A stretch of 64,000 bases of DNA from Salipiger aestuarii (lineage in GTDB: Bacteria; Pseudomonadota; Alphaproteobacteria; Rhodobacterales; Rhodobacteraceae), in assembly GCF_003259905.1 (NCBI RefSeq), contig NZ_QLMG01000002.1, positions 1 to 64,000 of the forward strand. Reading direction: 5' to 3'. Positions 33,994-44,128 of this stretch are shown piece by piece; the first letter of the stretch is position 1, and every line of letters starts with the position of its first letter. The translations under genes and the position numbers were made by a program. The notes under the pieces were generated by a model. The model searched no databases and had not been told where the DNA came from. It worked only from the letters and a program-made list of their open reading frames with translations.

Positions 33994-34479
33994 ATGACAA
34001 CCGACATCATCATCGAAGACGACCGCTGGTCGGCGCTTGGGCTGGACTTGCTGGCAGAAACCGCCGCCTGCGCCGCGTTGCGCCATCTGGGGCTGGACCC
34101 CGAAGGCTTTGAAATCGCGGTGCTTGCCTGTGACGATGCGCGCATTGCCGTGCTCAACGGCGATTTCCGCGACAAGCCGACCCCCACGAATGTGTTGTCC
34201 TGGCCATCCATAGACCGCACCCCCGACTCCCTGCCGCAGGGCGACGCCGACATGCCCCACGAGCTTGGCGACATCGCCATCGCCTGGGACACCTGTGCGC
34301 GGGAAGCCGCCGAGGCGGGCAAGAGCGTCGCGGATCACGTCACGCATCTTGTGATTCACGCGACCTTGCATCTATTGGGCTACGATCACATCAACGACCA
34401 CGATGCGACGGTCATGGAAACGACAGAAACGGAAATACTTGGCAATCTGGGCCTTGCAGACCCATATTCGCAGGACTGA
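33994..34479 (+). CDS. ybeY: Endoribonuclease YbeY (rRNA maturation factor)
   Basis: The 161-residue zinc protein matures rRNA 3' ends and acts in ribosome quality control. The metal motif HATLHLLGYDH with the three histidines spaced by three and five residues is at about 124-134. NGDFRDKPTPTNVLSWP near 50-66 is also conserved. ATG 33994 has GAGGGG just upstream. It is followed by corC, 60 bases later, in the usual alphaproteobacterial order. Confidence 0.94.
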   Translation: MTTDIIIEDDRWSALGLDLLAETAACAALRHLGLDPEGFEIAVLACDDARIAVLNGDFRDKPTPTNVLSWPSIDRTPDSLPQGDADMPHELGDIAIAWDTCAREAAEAGKSVADHVTHLVIHATLHLLGYDHINDHDATVMETTETEILGNLGLADPYSQD

Positions 34480-34539
34480 CCGGCCAAACGGCATCATACG
34501 GACCAAGGGGGCCACGGCCTCGACAACGGAAAAGGACAG

Positions 34540-35508
34540 ATGGGCGACAGCGACGCATCGTCTACGGCAGCGCACAGCGCGCGGTCGGGTAGACATTCGG
34601 AACAGTACCAGGATCGGGGCGAAGGCATCTTTCGCCGCATCTTCGGGGGTTTGAAATCTGACGGCGACGCGCCGGACGACACCAGCACGACCGGGTCGGC
34701 GCCCTTGGCGCAGCCAAGCCCGAGCATGCTGAACCTGCGCAACATGCGGGTCGAGGATGTGTCGATTCCCAAGGCGGACATCGTCGCGGTTCCCGATACC
34801 ATCACCAAGCAGGAACTGGTGCAGGTCTTTCGCGAAAGCGGCATGACGCGCCTGCCGGTTTACTCGGGCACGCTCGACACGCCTGTCGGCATGGCGCACC
34901 TCAAGGATTTCGCGCTGCGCTACGGTTTCAACGGCTCGGACGATGAATTCGACCTGGCCAGGATGCTGCGCCCGCTGGTATTCGTGCCGCCCTCGATGCC
35001 GATCGGCGTGCTGCTGACCAAGATGCAGACGGAACGGCGGCACATGGCACTGGTGATCGACGAATACGGCGGGGTCGACGGGTTGCTGACCATCGAGGAT
35101 CTGATCGAACAGGTGATCGGCGAAATCGAGGATGAGCATGACATCGACGAGGGCCGCAATTTCTTTCGCGAAGGCTCGGGCAGCTGGCTGGCGCTGGCGA
35201 AGACCCCGCTGGAGGAATTCGAAGAGGCGACCGGGCTGGGGCTGACCGAAGGCGAAGAGATCAACGAGGAAGAGATCGACACGCTGGGCGGGCTTGTCTT
35301 CATGCTTGCGGGGCATGTGCCCGCGCGGGGCGAGGTCGTGCCTCATCCGGGCGGTTTCGATTTCGAGGTGGTGGATGCCGATCCGCGCCGCATCAAGCGT
35401 CTGCGGGTTCTGCCCCACGCCATGGCGGCGGGGGCGGCGGGCAAGCCCGCGGCCAGTCTTCCGGCGCGTGTCGCGCTTGCGCCGCCCCCGGAGGATCTGC
35501 GTGGCTGA
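34540..35508 (+). CDS. CorC/HlyC-type CBS-domain protein
   Basis: The 322-residue protein has a flexible N-terminal 60 residues, two CBS domains (about 70-190, with SGMTRLPVYSG and MALVIDEYGGVDGLLTIED), and a CorC_HlyC transporter-associated domain near 210-290. There is no membrane helix, so it resembles the soluble CorC, which influences cobalt and magnesium efflux. It is often misnamed hemolysin. Its stop overlaps the GTG start of lnt, giving translational coupling. Confidence 0.9.
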   Translation: MGDSDASSTAAHSARSGRHSEQYQDRGEGIFRRIFGGLKSDGDAPDDTSTTGSAPLAQPSPSMLNLRNMRVEDVSIPKADIVAVPDTITKQELVQVFRESGMTRLPVYSGTLDTPVGMAHLKDFALRYGFNGSDDEFDLARMLRPLVFVPPSMPIGVLLTKMQTERRHMALVIDEYGGVDGLLTIEDLIEQVIGEIEDEHDIDEGRNFFREGSGSWLALAKTPLEEFEEATGLGLTEGEEINEEEIDTLGGLVFMLAGHVPARGEVVPHPGGFDFEVVDADPRRIKRLRVLPHAMAAGAAGKPAASLPARVALAPPPEDLRG

Positions 35509-37033
35509 TACGCGTAGTCGCGCCGGTGCGGGGGCGTTGCCCGCGTGGGCCAGGCTGCCGCTTGCCATCGCAAGCGGTGCGATTCTGGGTCTGGGGCAGG
35601 CCCCATGGGACCTGCCGTGGCTCGCGCTGGCGGGGCTTGTCGGCGCGGTGGCGATGTTTGCCTCGGCCCGCTCTTTGAAGGGCGCGCTGGGGGCGGGCTG
35701 GGGTGTGGGGCTGGGGTATTTCGGCCTGGTGCTGGGCTGGGTTATCGAACCGTTTCAGGTTGACGCCGCGACCACGGGCTGGATGGCGCCTTTTGCGCTG
35801 TTCTTTCTGGCGGCGGGGCTGGCGCTGTTCTGGGGCGTCGCGTTCTGGGGCGCCGCCCATGCCCCTCTTCGGCGACGCCCGTTTGCGCTGGCGGTGTGCT
35901 GGGCGGCGGCCGAATTTGCCCGATCCTATGTGTTCACAGGCTTTTCCTGGGCGCTGGTCGGCGCGTTCTGGCTGGAAACCCCGGCCATCCAATGGAGCGC
36001 GGTGATCGGTCCGCACGGCCTGAATGTCGTGACTGTCGGTCTTGGGGCGCTGATTGTGGGCGCGTTGCGTGCGCGGCGTCCCTTGGTGCCGGGTCTTGCA
36101 GCGGTTGCGCTGCTGGGGGCGTTGATCGGAGGCGGCATGGCGCTGACCCCTCCGCTTCAGGACCTGACGGGGCGGCCGGTGGTCCGTCTTGTGCAGCCCA
36201 ACGCGGCGCAGCACGAGAAATGGGATCGTGCCCATATGCAGCGGTTCTTTGACCGCCAGGTCGAATTCACTGCCGAACCGGCGCAGAACGGCCTGTCGCG
36301 TCCCGCGCTGATCGTCTGGCCCGAAACAGCCGTGCCGACGTTGCTGAACAACGCCGACGAACTGCTGGGCGTTGTCACCGATGCTGCGCTGCCCGCCAAG
36401 GTCGCGCTGGGAATCCAGCGCGAAGACGACGGGCGTTACTACAATTCCCTGGTTATTGCGGGGCTGGGGCCGCGTATCGAGGCGATCTATGACAAGCACC
36501 ACCTTGTCCCTTTCGGCGAATACATGCCCGCGCCGGGGCTGTTTCGTCACATCGGGATCGGCGGGCTGGCGCAGCGCGCGGCGTCTGGCTATGCGGCGGG
36601 GCCGGGCCCACGGATGGTGGACCTTGGCGGCGACATCGGTCTGGCGCTGCCGCTGATCTGCTATGAGGCGGTGTTCCCCCAGGATACCCGCGTGGCGCCC
36701 CTGCGCCCGGCGCTGTTGTTGCAGGTCACCAACGATGCCTGGTTCGGCAGCTTTTCCGGACCTTACCAGCATCTGGCGCAGGCGCGGATGCGCGCCATCG
36801 AACAGGGGCTGCCGTTGGTGCGTGCGGCCAACACCGGCGTGTCGGCGGTGATCGACGGGGCCGGCCGGGTGCTGGACAGCCTGCCGTTGGGCGAGGCGGG
36901 ATTCCTGGACGGCCCGCTGCCGCCGCCGTTGCGCGTCACGCCCTATAGCCGCGTGGGGGATCTGCCCGCGCTGGCGGGGCTTTTTCTGCTGGGGCTGGCC
37001 GCTTTCCTGCGCCGCCGTTGCGTTTCGTATTGA
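35501..37033 (+). CDS. lnt: Apolipoprotein N-acyltransferase Lnt, GTG start
   Basis: The 510-residue inner-membrane enzyme adds the third acyl chain to lipoproteins. About six N-terminal helices are followed by a nitrilase-like periplasmic domain with the catalytic set: Glu in WPETAVPTLL, Lys in YDKHHLVPFGEY and Cys in LPLICYEAVFP. GTG 35501 is preceded by GGAG and overlaps the corC end by eight bases. A last helix and RRR end the protein. All catalytic residues are present. Confidence 0.93.
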   Translation: MADTRSRAGAGALPAWARLPLAIASGAILGLGQAPWDLPWLALAGLVGAVAMFASARSLKGALGAGWGVGLGYFGLVLGWVIEPFQVDAATTGWMAPFALFFLAAGLALFWGVAFWGAAHAPLRRRPFALAVCWAAAEFARSYVFTGFSWALVGAFWLETPAIQWSAVIGPHGLNVVTVGLGALIVGALRARRPLVPGLAAVALLGALIGGGMALTPPLQDLTGRPVVRLVQPNAAQHEKWDRAHMQRFFDRQVEFTAEPAQNGLSRPALIVWPETAVPTLLNNADELLGVVTDAALPAKVALGIQREDDGRYYNSLVIAGLGPRIEAIYDKHHLVPFGEYMPAPGLFRHIGIGGLAQRAASGYAAGPGPRMVDLGGDIGLALPLICYEAVFPQDTRVAPLRPALLLQVTNDAWFGSFSGPYQHLAQARMRAIEQGLPLVRAANTGVSAVIDGAGRVLDSLPLGEAGFLDGPLPPPLRVTPYSRVGDLPALAGLFLLGLAAFLRRRCVSY

Positions 37034-37071
37034 CGGTGCTTTAACGAAGTCCTAGCTCTCATGCGTCATAT

Positions 37072-37122
37072 CCTCGTCACAACGGCTTCCTGGCGTGACG
37101 ACCGGTACCTAATGGAGCGCTT
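37072..37122 (+). promoter_or_regulatory. SAM/SAH riboswitch upstream of metK
   Basis: The stretch directly before metK has the SAM/SAH riboswitch layout known from Rhodobacterales. CGTCAC (37075-37080) pairs with GTGACG (37095-37100), the loop contains ACGGCTTCCTGG, and the 3' GGAGC (37114-37118) can pair with the loop GCTTCC as a pseudoknot. GGAG is also the metK ribosome site, so ligand binding would block translation. This is feedback control of SAM synthetase by its product. The match is by recognition of the consensus, not a search. Confidence 0.9.
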
Positions 37123-38301
37123 ATGTCCCGACAAAACTACATCTTCACCTCGGAATCGGTGTCCGAGGGGCATCCTGACAAGGTCTGCGACCGCATCTCG
37201 GATGCCATCCTTGATGCCCTGATCGCCGAGGATCCGCTGGCGCGGGTTGCCTGCGAAACCTTCGCCACCACCAATCGCGTGATCATCGGCGGCGAGGTCG
37301 GGCTGACCGACAAGGACCGGCTGCACGACTGTGTGGCGCGAATCCCCGACATCGCGCGCGCCTGTATCCGCGACATCGGTTATGAGCAGGACAAGTTTCA
37401 CTGGGAAACGGTCGAGATCACCAACCTGCTGCACGAACAGTCGGCGCATATCGCCCAAGGTGTCACCGGCGAGCGCGGCGACGAAGGAGCGGGCGATCAG
37501 GGCATCATGTTCGGCTACGCCACCAACGAGACGCCCGAAATGATGCCGGCGCCGATCCTGTATTCCCACGCGGTGCTTAAACGTCTGGCGGAAGCGCGCA
37601 AATCCGGGGAACAGGCGATGCTGGGGCCGGATGCGAAATCGCAGTTTTCGGTGCGCTACGAAGGCGGCAAGCCGGTGGGGGTCAGCTCGGTGGTGCTGTC
37701 GCACCAGCATCTGGACGCCTCGCTGAGCTCGGCGGATGTGCGCGCGATCGTCGAACCCTACATTCGCGAGGTCCTGCCTGATGGCTGGCTGACCGACGCC
37801 ACCGACTGGTGGGTCAATCCGACCGGCACCTTTGTGATCGGCGGGCCGGATGGCGACGCGGGGCTGACCGGGCGCAAGATCATTGTGGACACCTATGGCG
37901 GTGCGGCGCCGCATGGGGGGGGCGCGTTTTCGGGCAAGGACCCGACCAAGGTGGACCGCTCGGCCGCCTATGCGTCGCGCTATCTGGCCAAGAACATCGT
38001 GGCGGCGGGGCTGGCGGAACGCTGCACGGTGCAGCTGTCCTATGCCATCGGCGTGGCGCGCCCGCTGTCGATCTATGTGGAATCCCACGGCACCGGCAGG
38101 GTGGGCGAAGCCGCGATCGAGGCGGCGATTCCGCAGATCATGGATCTGACGCCGCGCGGCATCCGCACCCATCTGGACCTGAACAAGCCGATTTATGAAC
38201 GCACGGCGTCCTATGGGCATTTCGGACGGGCGCCCGAGGCGGACGGCGGTTTTTCCTGGGAACGCTGCGATCTTGGCGAGGCGCTGAAGCGCGCTCTTTG
38301 A
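37123..38301 (+). CDS. metK: S-adenosylmethionine synthetase MetK
   Basis: The 392-residue enzyme makes SAM from methionine and [20 protein letters not shown] near 15-31, [15 protein letters not shown] near 123-137 and [19 protein letters not shown] near 265-283 are the family signatures and all are intact. It is the normal length. Translation is probably controlled by the SAM/SAH riboswitch whose pseudoknot covers its ribosome site five bases upstream. A perfect AT-centred dyad after the stop is a likely terminator. Confidence 0.96.
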   Translation: MSRQNYIFTSESVSEGHPDKVCDRISDAILDALIAEDPLARVACETFATTNRVIIGGEVGLTDKDRLHDCVARIPDIARACIRDIGYEQDKFHWETVEITNLLHEQSAHIAQGVTGERGDEGAGDQGIMFGYATNETPEMMPAPILYSHAVLKRLAEARKSGEQAMLGPDAKSQFSVRYEGGKPVGVSSVVLSHQHLDASLSSADVRAIVEPYIREVLPDGWLTDATDWWVNPTGTFVIGGPDGDAGLTGRKIIVDTYGGAAPHGGGAFSGKDPTKVDRSAAYASRYLAKNIVAAGLAERCTVQLSYAIGVARPLSIYVESHGTGRVGEAAIEAAIPQIMDLTPRGIRTHLDLNKPIYERTASYGHFGRAPEADGGFSWERCDLGEALKRAL

Positions 38302-38307
38302 ACCGGG

Positions 38308-38339
38308 GCGGCAAAATTTTTATCTAAAAATTTTGCCGC
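38308..38339. terminator. Perfect 15-bp dyad after metK
   Basis: GCGGCAAAATTTTTA at 38308-38322 and its exact inverse at 38325-38339 are separated by two bases. The GC outer stem with AT inner part and the T-run in the right arm suit a transcription terminator, possibly with a cruciform. It separates metK from trmB. Confidence 0.7.
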
Positions 38340-38398
38340 TGTCGCGCGGGGCGGTGACGTCTTGCCCCGCGCCCGGCGCCGCGTTACATGCCGCGTCC

Positions 38399-39112
38399 AT
38401 GACCACGTCAAACAAGCACCCCGACGCCCCCTGGCGAAATTTCTACGGCCGCGTGAAGGGCAAGACCCTGAAGGCGTCGCAGGAAACCTATCTGAATGAG
38501 GATCTTGCGCAATTGTCGCCCGGTCCGGTCGATTGGGACGTCAACCCGGACCGGGCGCCGCTGGATGTGGCGGCGCTGTTCGAGGGTTTGCCGGTATGGC
38601 TTGAGATCGGGTTTGGCGGTGGGGAACATATGGTCCATCAAGCCTCGGTTCATCCTGAGGCGGGGATCATCGGGTGTGAGCCTTATATCAACGGTGTGGC
38701 GATGCTGCTGGGCAAGATCCGGCGTGCGGGCGTGGGCAATGTCCGGGTGCATCCGGGAGATGTGCGCAATCTGTTCGACGTGCTGCCCGATGCTTGCCTT
38801 GACAGGGCGTTCCTGCTGTATCCCGACCCCTGGCCGAAGAAGCGCCATCACCGGCGCCGGTTCGTGACGCCGGAGCATCTTGATCCGCTGGCGCGGGTGC
38901 TGAAGCCCGGTGCGATTTTTCGCGTGGCCACAGATATTCCCGATTATGTGCGACAGGCGCTGGTCGAGGTGCAAAAGGCGGGATTCGAGTGGCTGGCAGA
39001 GCGGCCCGGCGACTGGCGCGCGCCCTGGGAGGACTGGTATTCCACCCGCTACGAGCAAAAGGCGCTGCGCGAGGGGCGGGTGCCGCACTACCTGACGTTC
39101 CGCCGGGTGTGA
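38399..39112 (+). CDS. trmB: tRNA (guanine-N7-)-methyltransferase TrmB
   Basis: The 237-residue enzyme methylates G46 of tRNA. The SAM site is LEIGFGGGEHMVHQA near 70-85; RAFLLYPDPWPKKRHHRRRF near 145-165 is the family hallmark. The ATG at 38399 starts the conserved-looking RNFYGRVKGKTL region. It is separated from metK by a terminator-like dyad and about 60 bases, and is followed by a single-arm intergenic repeat. Confidence 0.94.
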   Translation: MTTSNKHPDAPWRNFYGRVKGKTLKASQETYLNEDLAQLSPGPVDWDVNPDRAPLDVAALFEGLPVWLEIGFGGGEHMVHQASVHPEAGIIGCEPYINGVAMLLGKIRRAGVGNVRVHPGDVRNLFDVLPDACLDRAFLLYPDPWPKKRHHRRRFVTPEHLDPLARVLKPGAIFRVATDIPDYVRQALVEVQKAGFEWLAERPGDWRAPWEDWYSTRYEQKALREGRVPHYLTFRRV

Positions 39113-39124
39113 CGGGGCAGAGGG

Positions 39125-39176
39125 GGGCCAGCCCCCCGCCTGCGGCTCCCCCCGGAGTTTATCGGGCAAGATGAAG
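39125..39176 (+). repeat. Intergenic repeat copy 4, single arm between trmB and aroA
   Basis: A GC segment (GGGGGGCCAGCCCCCC) is followed by CTGCGGCTCCCCCC and one arm reading GGAGTTTATC, GGGCAAGATGAAG at 39154-39176. No inverted second arm follows, so this is the half form, as at phnK-phnL. Confidence 0.8.
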
Positions 39177-39274
39177 GGGCGCGCGCCGCGATGGGGTGGC
39201 GAGGGAGCGGGCCGTGATGGACGGGCGCGCTCCGCGCTGCTAAGGGCGGCGTGAGCGATAACGGAGAAGGTGTC

Positions 39275-40621
39275 ATGTCAGGTCACGGGGAAGCGATACC
39301 GATGATTGCGCGCAGGTCTTCGGGGCTGCGCGGTGAGGCGCATGTTCCGGGGGACAAGTCGATTTCTCACCGCTCGCTGATCCTCGGGGCGATGGCGGTG
39401 GGAGAGACGCGGGTGACCGGGTTGCTTGAGGGGCAGGACGTGCTGGACACGGCCTCGGCGATGCGTGCGTTTGGCGCTGATGTCGAGAAGCGTGGCGAGA
39501 CCTGGCATGTGCAGGGCGTTGGCGTCGGCGGGTTTTGCGAGCCCGGGCAGGTGATCGACTGCGGCAATTCGGGCACCGGGGTGCGTCTGGTCATGGGGGC
39601 GATGGCCACGACGGCGATCACCGCGACCTTTACGGGGGATGCCAGCCTGAACAAGCGCCCGATGGCGCGTGTGACGGACCCTTTGGCGTTGTTCGGTGCT
39701 CAGGCGCATGGGCGTTCCGGCGGGCGTTTGCCGATGACCGTCATCGGCGCGCGCGATCCGTTGCCGGTGCGCTATGCCACTCCGGTGCCTTCAGCGCAGG
39801 TGAAGTCCGCGGTGCTGTTGGCGGGGCTGAACGCCCCCGGCGAGACCGTGGTCATCGAGCGTGAGGCGACGCGGGACCATACCGAGCGGATGCTGACCGG
39901 CTTTGGCGCGGTGATTGAAACGCAGGACAGGGCTGAGGGCCGCGTGATCGTATTGCACGGGCAGCCCGAACTGAGCCCGCAGACCATCGTCGTGCCGCGC
40001 GATCCGTCCTCGGCGGCGTTTCCGGTCTGTGCCGCGATCATCACCGAAGGCTCGGATGTTGTGGTGCCCAATATCGGGCTGAATCCGACGCGGGCAGGCC
40101 TGTTCTTTACGCTTCGGGACATGGGCGCGGACCTGACGTTTGAGAACATGCGCGAAGAGGGCGGCGAGCCGGTGGCGGATCTGCGGGCGAAATTCTCGCC
40201 CGATCTGGTGGGCATCGAGGTGCCGCCCGAGCGGGCCGCCAGCATGATCGACGAATATCCGGTCTTGTCGGTGGTGGCTGCGTTTGCGCGCGGCACGACC
40301 CACATGCCCGGCGTCAGGGAATTGCGCGTCAAGGAAAGCGACCGGATCGACGCCATGGCCAGGGGTCTGCGCGCGAATGGTGTGGATGTCGACGAGGGCG
40401 AGGATTGGTGGACCGTGTACGGGCGTGGCCATGGCAATGTGCGCGGCGGCGCGGTCACGGTCAGCCATCTGGACCATCGCATCGCCATGTCGTTCCTTGT
40501 GCTGGGTCTTGCGACGCAGGACCCGGTGCGGGTCGACGACGGTGGACCGATTGCCACGTCCTTTCCGACCTTCGAGCCGCTGATGACGGCGCTGGGGGCG
40601 GATATTGCGCGCGAGACGTGA
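39275..40621 (+). CDS. aroA: 3-phosphoshikimate 1-carboxyvinyltransferase AroA
   Basis: The 448-residue EPSP synthase makes the last-but-one shikimate intermediate. [17 protein letters not shown] near 22-38 binds phosphate, [14 protein letters not shown] near 95-108 follows, and [18 protein letters not shown] near 345 matches the second signature. ATG 39275 has a strong GGAGAAGG site; an in-frame GTG at 39251 is less likely. The sequence around NSGTGVRL has the alanine-poor form close to class II enzymes, but tolerance to inhibitors cannot be judged here. Confidence 0.94.
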   Translation: MSGHGEAIPMIARRSSGLRGEAHVPGDKSISHRSLILGAMAVGETRVTGLLEGQDVLDTASAMRAFGADVEKRGETWHVQGVGVGGFCEPGQVIDCGNSGTGVRLVMGAMATTAITATFTGDASLNKRPMARVTDPLALFGAQAHGRSGGRLPMTVIGARDPLPVRYATPVPSAQVKSAVLLAGLNAPGETVVIEREATRDHTERMLTGFGAVIETQDRAEGRVIVLHGQPELSPQTIVVPRDPSSAAFPVCAAIITEGSDVVVPNIGLNPTRAGLFFTLRDMGADLTFENMREEGGEPVADLRAKFSPDLVGIEVPPERAASMIDEYPVLSVVAAFARGTTHMPGVRELRVKESDRIDAMARGLRANGVDVDEGEDWWTVYGRGHGNVRGGAVTVSHLDHRIAMSFLVLGLATQDPVRVDDGGPIATSFPTFEPLMTALGADIARET

Positions 40622-40703
40622 AACCTCGCGGCGGCCTCGGGGTTGAAGCACAGGGCGCGGCTGGTCATAACCGGGGCCGAATGAGCTGAGAAAAGGTGCC
40701 GAC

Positions 40704-41324
40704 ATGGGCTTTACCATTGCCATCGACGGGCCTGCGGCCTCGGGGAAGGGGACGATCAGCAAGGCGGTCGCGCGGCATTACGACTTTGGCCATCTGGACA
40801 CCGGGTTGCTGTATCGCGCGGTGGGCCGCCGGATGCTGGACGGGCAAGAGCCGGTCGCCGCCGCCAAGGCGCTGCTGGCCGAAGACCTTGCTGCGGACGG
40901 GCTGCGCATCCCCGAGGTGGCGCAGGCCGCCAGCAAGGTCGCCGTGATCCCCGAGGTGCGCGCCGCTCTGGTGGATTTCCAGCGCGCCTATGCGCGCCGC
41001 GCGGGGGGGGCGGTGCTGGACGGGCGTGATATCGGCACCGTGATTTGTCCGGATGCCGAGGCAAAGCTGTTTATCACCGCCAGCGCCGAAGTCCGCGCCC
41101 GGCGCCGTTACGATGAACTATGCGCAAACGGCGTGCAGACCGATTACCAGACGGTGCTGGCCGACACGCGCGAGCGCGATCATCGCGATTCAAGCCGGGC
41201 CGATGCGCCTTTGCTTGCGGCGGGCGATGCGGTCGTGCTGGATACGTCCGACATGGATATTGGCGCGGCGGTGTCTGCTGCCATCGCCGCGGTGGATGCC
41301 GCTTACGCAAGGACGCACGGATGA
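40704..41324 (+). CDS. cmk: Cytidylate kinase Cmk
   Basis: The 206-residue P-loop kinase phosphorylates CMP and d[22 protein letters not shown] near 5-23 is the P loop, [11 protein letters not shown] near 33 the CMP-binding segment, and [15 protein letters not shown] near 105 the NMP motif. RRRYDEL follows. It is 83 bases after aroA and overlaps the next gene by four bases. In many relatives rpsA follows cmk directly; here an aldo/keto reductase and the opg genes lie between. Confidence 0.94.
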   Translation: MGFTIAIDGPAASGKGTISKAVARHYDFGHLDTGLLYRAVGRRMLDGQEPVAAAKALLAEDLAADGLRIPEVAQAASKVAVIPEVRAALVDFQRAYARRAGGAVLDGRDIGTVICPDAEAKLFITASAEVRARRRYDELCANGVQTDYQTVLADTRERDHRDSSRADAPLLAAGDAVVLDTSDMDIGAAVSAAIAAVDAAYARTHG

Positions 41325-42313
41325 AGACCAGAATGATCGGGGGGGCCGAGGTGTCGGCTCTTGGGATTGGCGCGATGTCGTTTTCGGATTTCTACGGCGA
41401 GACCTGCGAGGCGGACTCGCACGCGGTCCTGGACCGGGCGCGCGAGGTGGGGGTGACCCACATCGACACCTCCAACATCTATGGGGCGGGCCGGTCGGAA
41501 ACGGTGATCGGCACCTGGCTGGCGGCCAATTCCGGCGCCCGCGATACGGTGCATATCGCTACCAAGGCTGGCATCTCCAGCGATGCGCACGGAAACCGCG
41601 TCATCGACAATGCGCCGGACTACATGGAGGCGCAGCTTGACGCCTCGCTCAGGCGGTTGGGCACCGATCACGTCGATCTGTTCTATGCGCATCGCCATCA
41701 GGCCGATCTGCCCCCCGAAGAGGTGGCCGGAACGCTGGGCCGTCTGGTTGAAAAGGGCAAATGCCGCGCAATCGGGTTTTCGGAAATCGCGCCGTCGACG
41801 CTGCGGCGTGCGGCGTCCGAACATCCTGTAGGCGCCGTGCAGTCGGAATATTCGCTTCAGACCCGCGCGCCCGAGCTGGGGCTGATCCAGACCTGCGCCG
41901 AGCTGGGCACTGCGCTGGTGGCGTTTTCGCCGGTGGGGCGGTCGTTGCTGACCGACAGCCCCATCCCGCGCGCGCGGATCGAAACCAATCCGTTTCTGTC
42001 GGTCAACCCGCGCTTCACCTTGCCGAACCACGATTTCAACCTTGCGGCGCTGGCGCCGTTTCGGGCGCTGGCCGCGCAGATGGGGCTGAGCACCGCTGCG
42101 CTTGCCATCGCCTGGGGGCTGCACAAGGGCGATCATGTGGTGTCGATACCGGGCACCCGGTCGGTCGGCCATTTCGATGAGCTGGTTGCGGGGGCCAACA
42201 CCGATCTGACGCCGCAGGATATGGCGCGGATCGAACAGATATTGCCGGTGGGCTGGTGCCACGGCGACCGCTACGCGTCGAACCAGTGGGTCGGTCCGCA
42301 GAATTACTGTTGA
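41321..42313 (+). CDS. Aldo/keto reductase family oxidoreductase
   Basis: The 330-residue NADPH-dependent barrel enzyme has the family motifs: [12 protein letters not shown] near 16, the catalytic Asp-Tyr region [16 protein letters not shown] near 47-62, Lys in IATKAGI near 80, and YAHRHQ near 121. [14 protein letters not shown] near 280 binds the cofactor phosphate. The substrate is unknown. Its ATG overlaps the cmk stop by four bases, so it is translated with cmk. It is convergent with opgH. Confidence 0.9.
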   Translation: MKTRMIGGAEVSALGIGAMSFSDFYGETCEADSHAVLDRAREVGVTHIDTSNIYGAGRSETVIGTWLAANSGARDTVHIATKAGISSDAHGNRVIDNAPDYMEAQLDASLRRLGTDHVDLFYAHRHQADLPPEEVAGTLGRLVEKGKCRAIGFSEIAPSTLRRAASEHPVGAVQSEYSLQTRAPELGLIQTCAELGTALVAFSPVGRSLLTDSPIPRARIETNPFLSVNPRFTLPNHDFNLAALAPFRALAAQMGLSTAALAIAWGLHKGDHVVSIPGTRSVGHFDELVAGANTDLTPQDMARIEQILPVGWCHGDRYASNQWVGPQNYC

Positions 42314-42315
42314 CC

Positions 42316-42336
42316 GGCGCCCCGGCCGGGGGCGCC
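42316..42336. terminator. GC hairpin between convergent gene ends
   Basis: GGCGCCCC at 42316-42323 pairs with GGGGCGCC at 42329-42336 over a five-base loop, exactly between the aldo/keto reductase and opgH. There is no T-run, so it may only block read-through or degradation. Confidence 0.4.
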
Positions 42337-42347
42337 ACATGCTGCTT

Positions 42348-44126
42348 TCAGGACGCGGGCTGCATCGCCGGTTCGGGTTCCGGTGTCTCTGTGTTGCCGG
42401 GTATGGTCCAGCGGCTGTGGATGTCGCGATAGGTCCGGACGACAGCGGGGGGGTGGAATTCTTCGGGAACGATGAACATCGACCGGCCACCGGACCGCGA
42501 ACTGAACGCGATCAGCCAGGGTGCGGCGATCATCGGCAGGGCCACCGGCAGCAGCCACAGCGTCAGGCCGGGTGCGAGAAAGTAGACCGAGGCAAGAATG
42601 ATGCCGCCGGTGATGACGATCCACCAACTTGCGGCGACGCCTTCGCGTACGCCGAGGCGGCCTTCGCCCCGGGCGTTCGCGGGCCAGCCCCCGTCCTGAC
42701 CCGACAGAACCTGAAGCACCGCGCGGCTTTGGAACATCAGCATCACCGGCGCGATGGCCGAGGTCAGCAGGATCTCGGTCAGCACCGAGCGCAGCGCGCC
42801 CGGCGTACCACCGAACCCCCGCGCACGCCCCGTGGCCGAGGCCTGCCACAGGATCGCGACCTTCGGCAGAATCAGCAGGCCGACGATGCCAAAGAACAGC
42901 GCCGTGATCTCGCGCGAGCGATCAGACGGGAACACCGGGTAAAGCTGGTGCATGTCGGGGAAATAATCCGGTTCGGGCGCAAGCACGGTGCCCGCGACGG
43001 TCGCCACCAGAAACGCCGCCCAGAGCAGCGACACCAGATAGCTGAAGATCCCCTGCACGAACACATACCGGCTCCACAGGGCAAAGCCCGGCGCGGTCAG
43101 CAGGCGGATATGTTGCAGGTTGCCCTGGCACCAGCGGCGGTCGCGGCGGGCGTATGACAGCAGGTTCTCGGGGCCCTCTTCGAAGGACCCGTCGATGTCC
43201 TGTTCCACCTTGACGGTCCAGCCTGCGCGCGCCAGCAGTGCCGCCTCGACGTAGTCATGGCTGAGGATATGCCCGCCGAACGGGGGTTTGCCGCCCAGTT
43301 CGGGCAGACCGCAGCTTTGCACGAAGGCATGCACCCGCACGATGGCGTTGTGCCCCCAGAACGGGCCGGTCCGGCCTTGCAGCCGGGCAAGCCCGCGGGT
43401 GAAAACCGGCCCGTGAAAGACCGATGCGAATTGCATGGCACGCCCGAAAAAGCTGTGAGCGCCGACGACCTTGGGGAGGGTTTGCAACAGGCCGAGCCTG
43501 GGATCGGCCTGCATCCGGGCGATCATCTCGCGGATGGCGCTGCCTTCCATCAGGCTGTCGGCATCGAGGATCACTGCAAATTCATAAGCGCCGCCGTTGC
43601 TGCGGAAGAAGTCCTCGATGTTGCCCGCCTTGCGGCCCCGGTTGTCGGTGCGGCGGCGATAAAAGATCCGGCCCTCGCCGCCGGTCTCCCGCAACAGCCT
43701 GGCAAAGGTCACGCGTTCCACCGCGGCAAGCGTTTCGTCGCGGGTGTCGGACAGGATGGCGATGTCGGTGGCAACTCCGGCTGCGGACACCGAACGGTCC
43801 ATGGCGGCAACGCGGGCGAAGGTGGCGACCGGGTCTTCATTGCAGATCGGGACAAGCACGACCGTGCGCGGCTGTGTCCCGGTGATCTGCGGCGCGGGCG
43901 CGGTGGCCTGCCGCCCGACCAGCCCGTTGATCCCCAGCACCGCCCCCCAGGCCAGCCAGCCCGTGGTGACGAGAATGAGCACGGCGCGCGCGACATCCCA
44001 CACCTGCACGCCATCCTGTATCGACGCCTCAAGCGTAAGCCAGGTCGCGACGACAGCGGCAAGGACGGTCAGGGCCAACGCGATGGCGCGGGCCGCGGCG
44101 GTGGCGAGATCGACGCGTGCGCCCAT
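42348..44126 (-). CDS. opgH: Periplasmic glucan biosynthesis glucosyltransferase OpgH
   Basis: The 592-residue membrane glucosyltransferase builds the beta-glucan backbone of osmoregulated periplasmic glucans. Two N-terminal helices precede the GT2 domain: LVPICNEDPVATFARV near 118, RTDNRGRKAGNIEDFF near 182, LDADSLMEG near 207 and RRDRRWCQGNLQHIRLL near 325. Several helices follow. ATG 44126 starts just after the stop of the small upstream frame; ATG 44159 is also in frame. It is shorter than the E. coli protein at both ends. Confidence 0.91.
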   Translation of the reverse strand: MGARVDLATAAARAIALALTVLAAVVATWLTLEASIQDGVQVWDVARAVLILVTTGWLAWGAVLGINGLVGRQATAPAPQITGTQPRTVVLVPICNEDPVATFARVAAMDRSVSAAGVATDIAILSDTRDETLAAVERVTFARLLRETGGEGRIFYRRRTDNRGRKAGNIEDFFRSNGGAYEFAVILDADSLMEGSAIREMIARMQADPRLGLLQTLPKVVGAHSFFGRAMQFASVFHGPVFTRGLARLQGRTGPFWGHNAIVRVHAFVQSCGLPELGGKPPFGGHILSHDYVEAALLARAGWTVKVEQDIDGSFEEGPENLLSYARRDRRWCQGNLQHIRLLTAPGFALWSRYVFVQGIFSYLVSLLWAAFLVATVAGTVLAPEPDYFPDMHQLYPVFPSDRSREITALFFGIVGLLILPKVAILWQASATGRARGFGGTPGALRSVLTEILLTSAIAPVMLMFQSRAVLQVLSGQDGGWPANARGEGRLGVREGVAASWWIVITGGIILASVYFLAPGLTLWLLPVALPMIAAPWLIAFSSRSGGRSMFIVPEEFHPPAVVRTYRDIHSRWTIPGNTETPEPEPAMQPAS

Positions 44127-44128
44127 GC

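Noticed and set aside
34540-35508. Hemolysin
   Set aside because: The protein has CBS and CorC_HlyC domains and no membrane or pore segment; the hemolysin name is historical.
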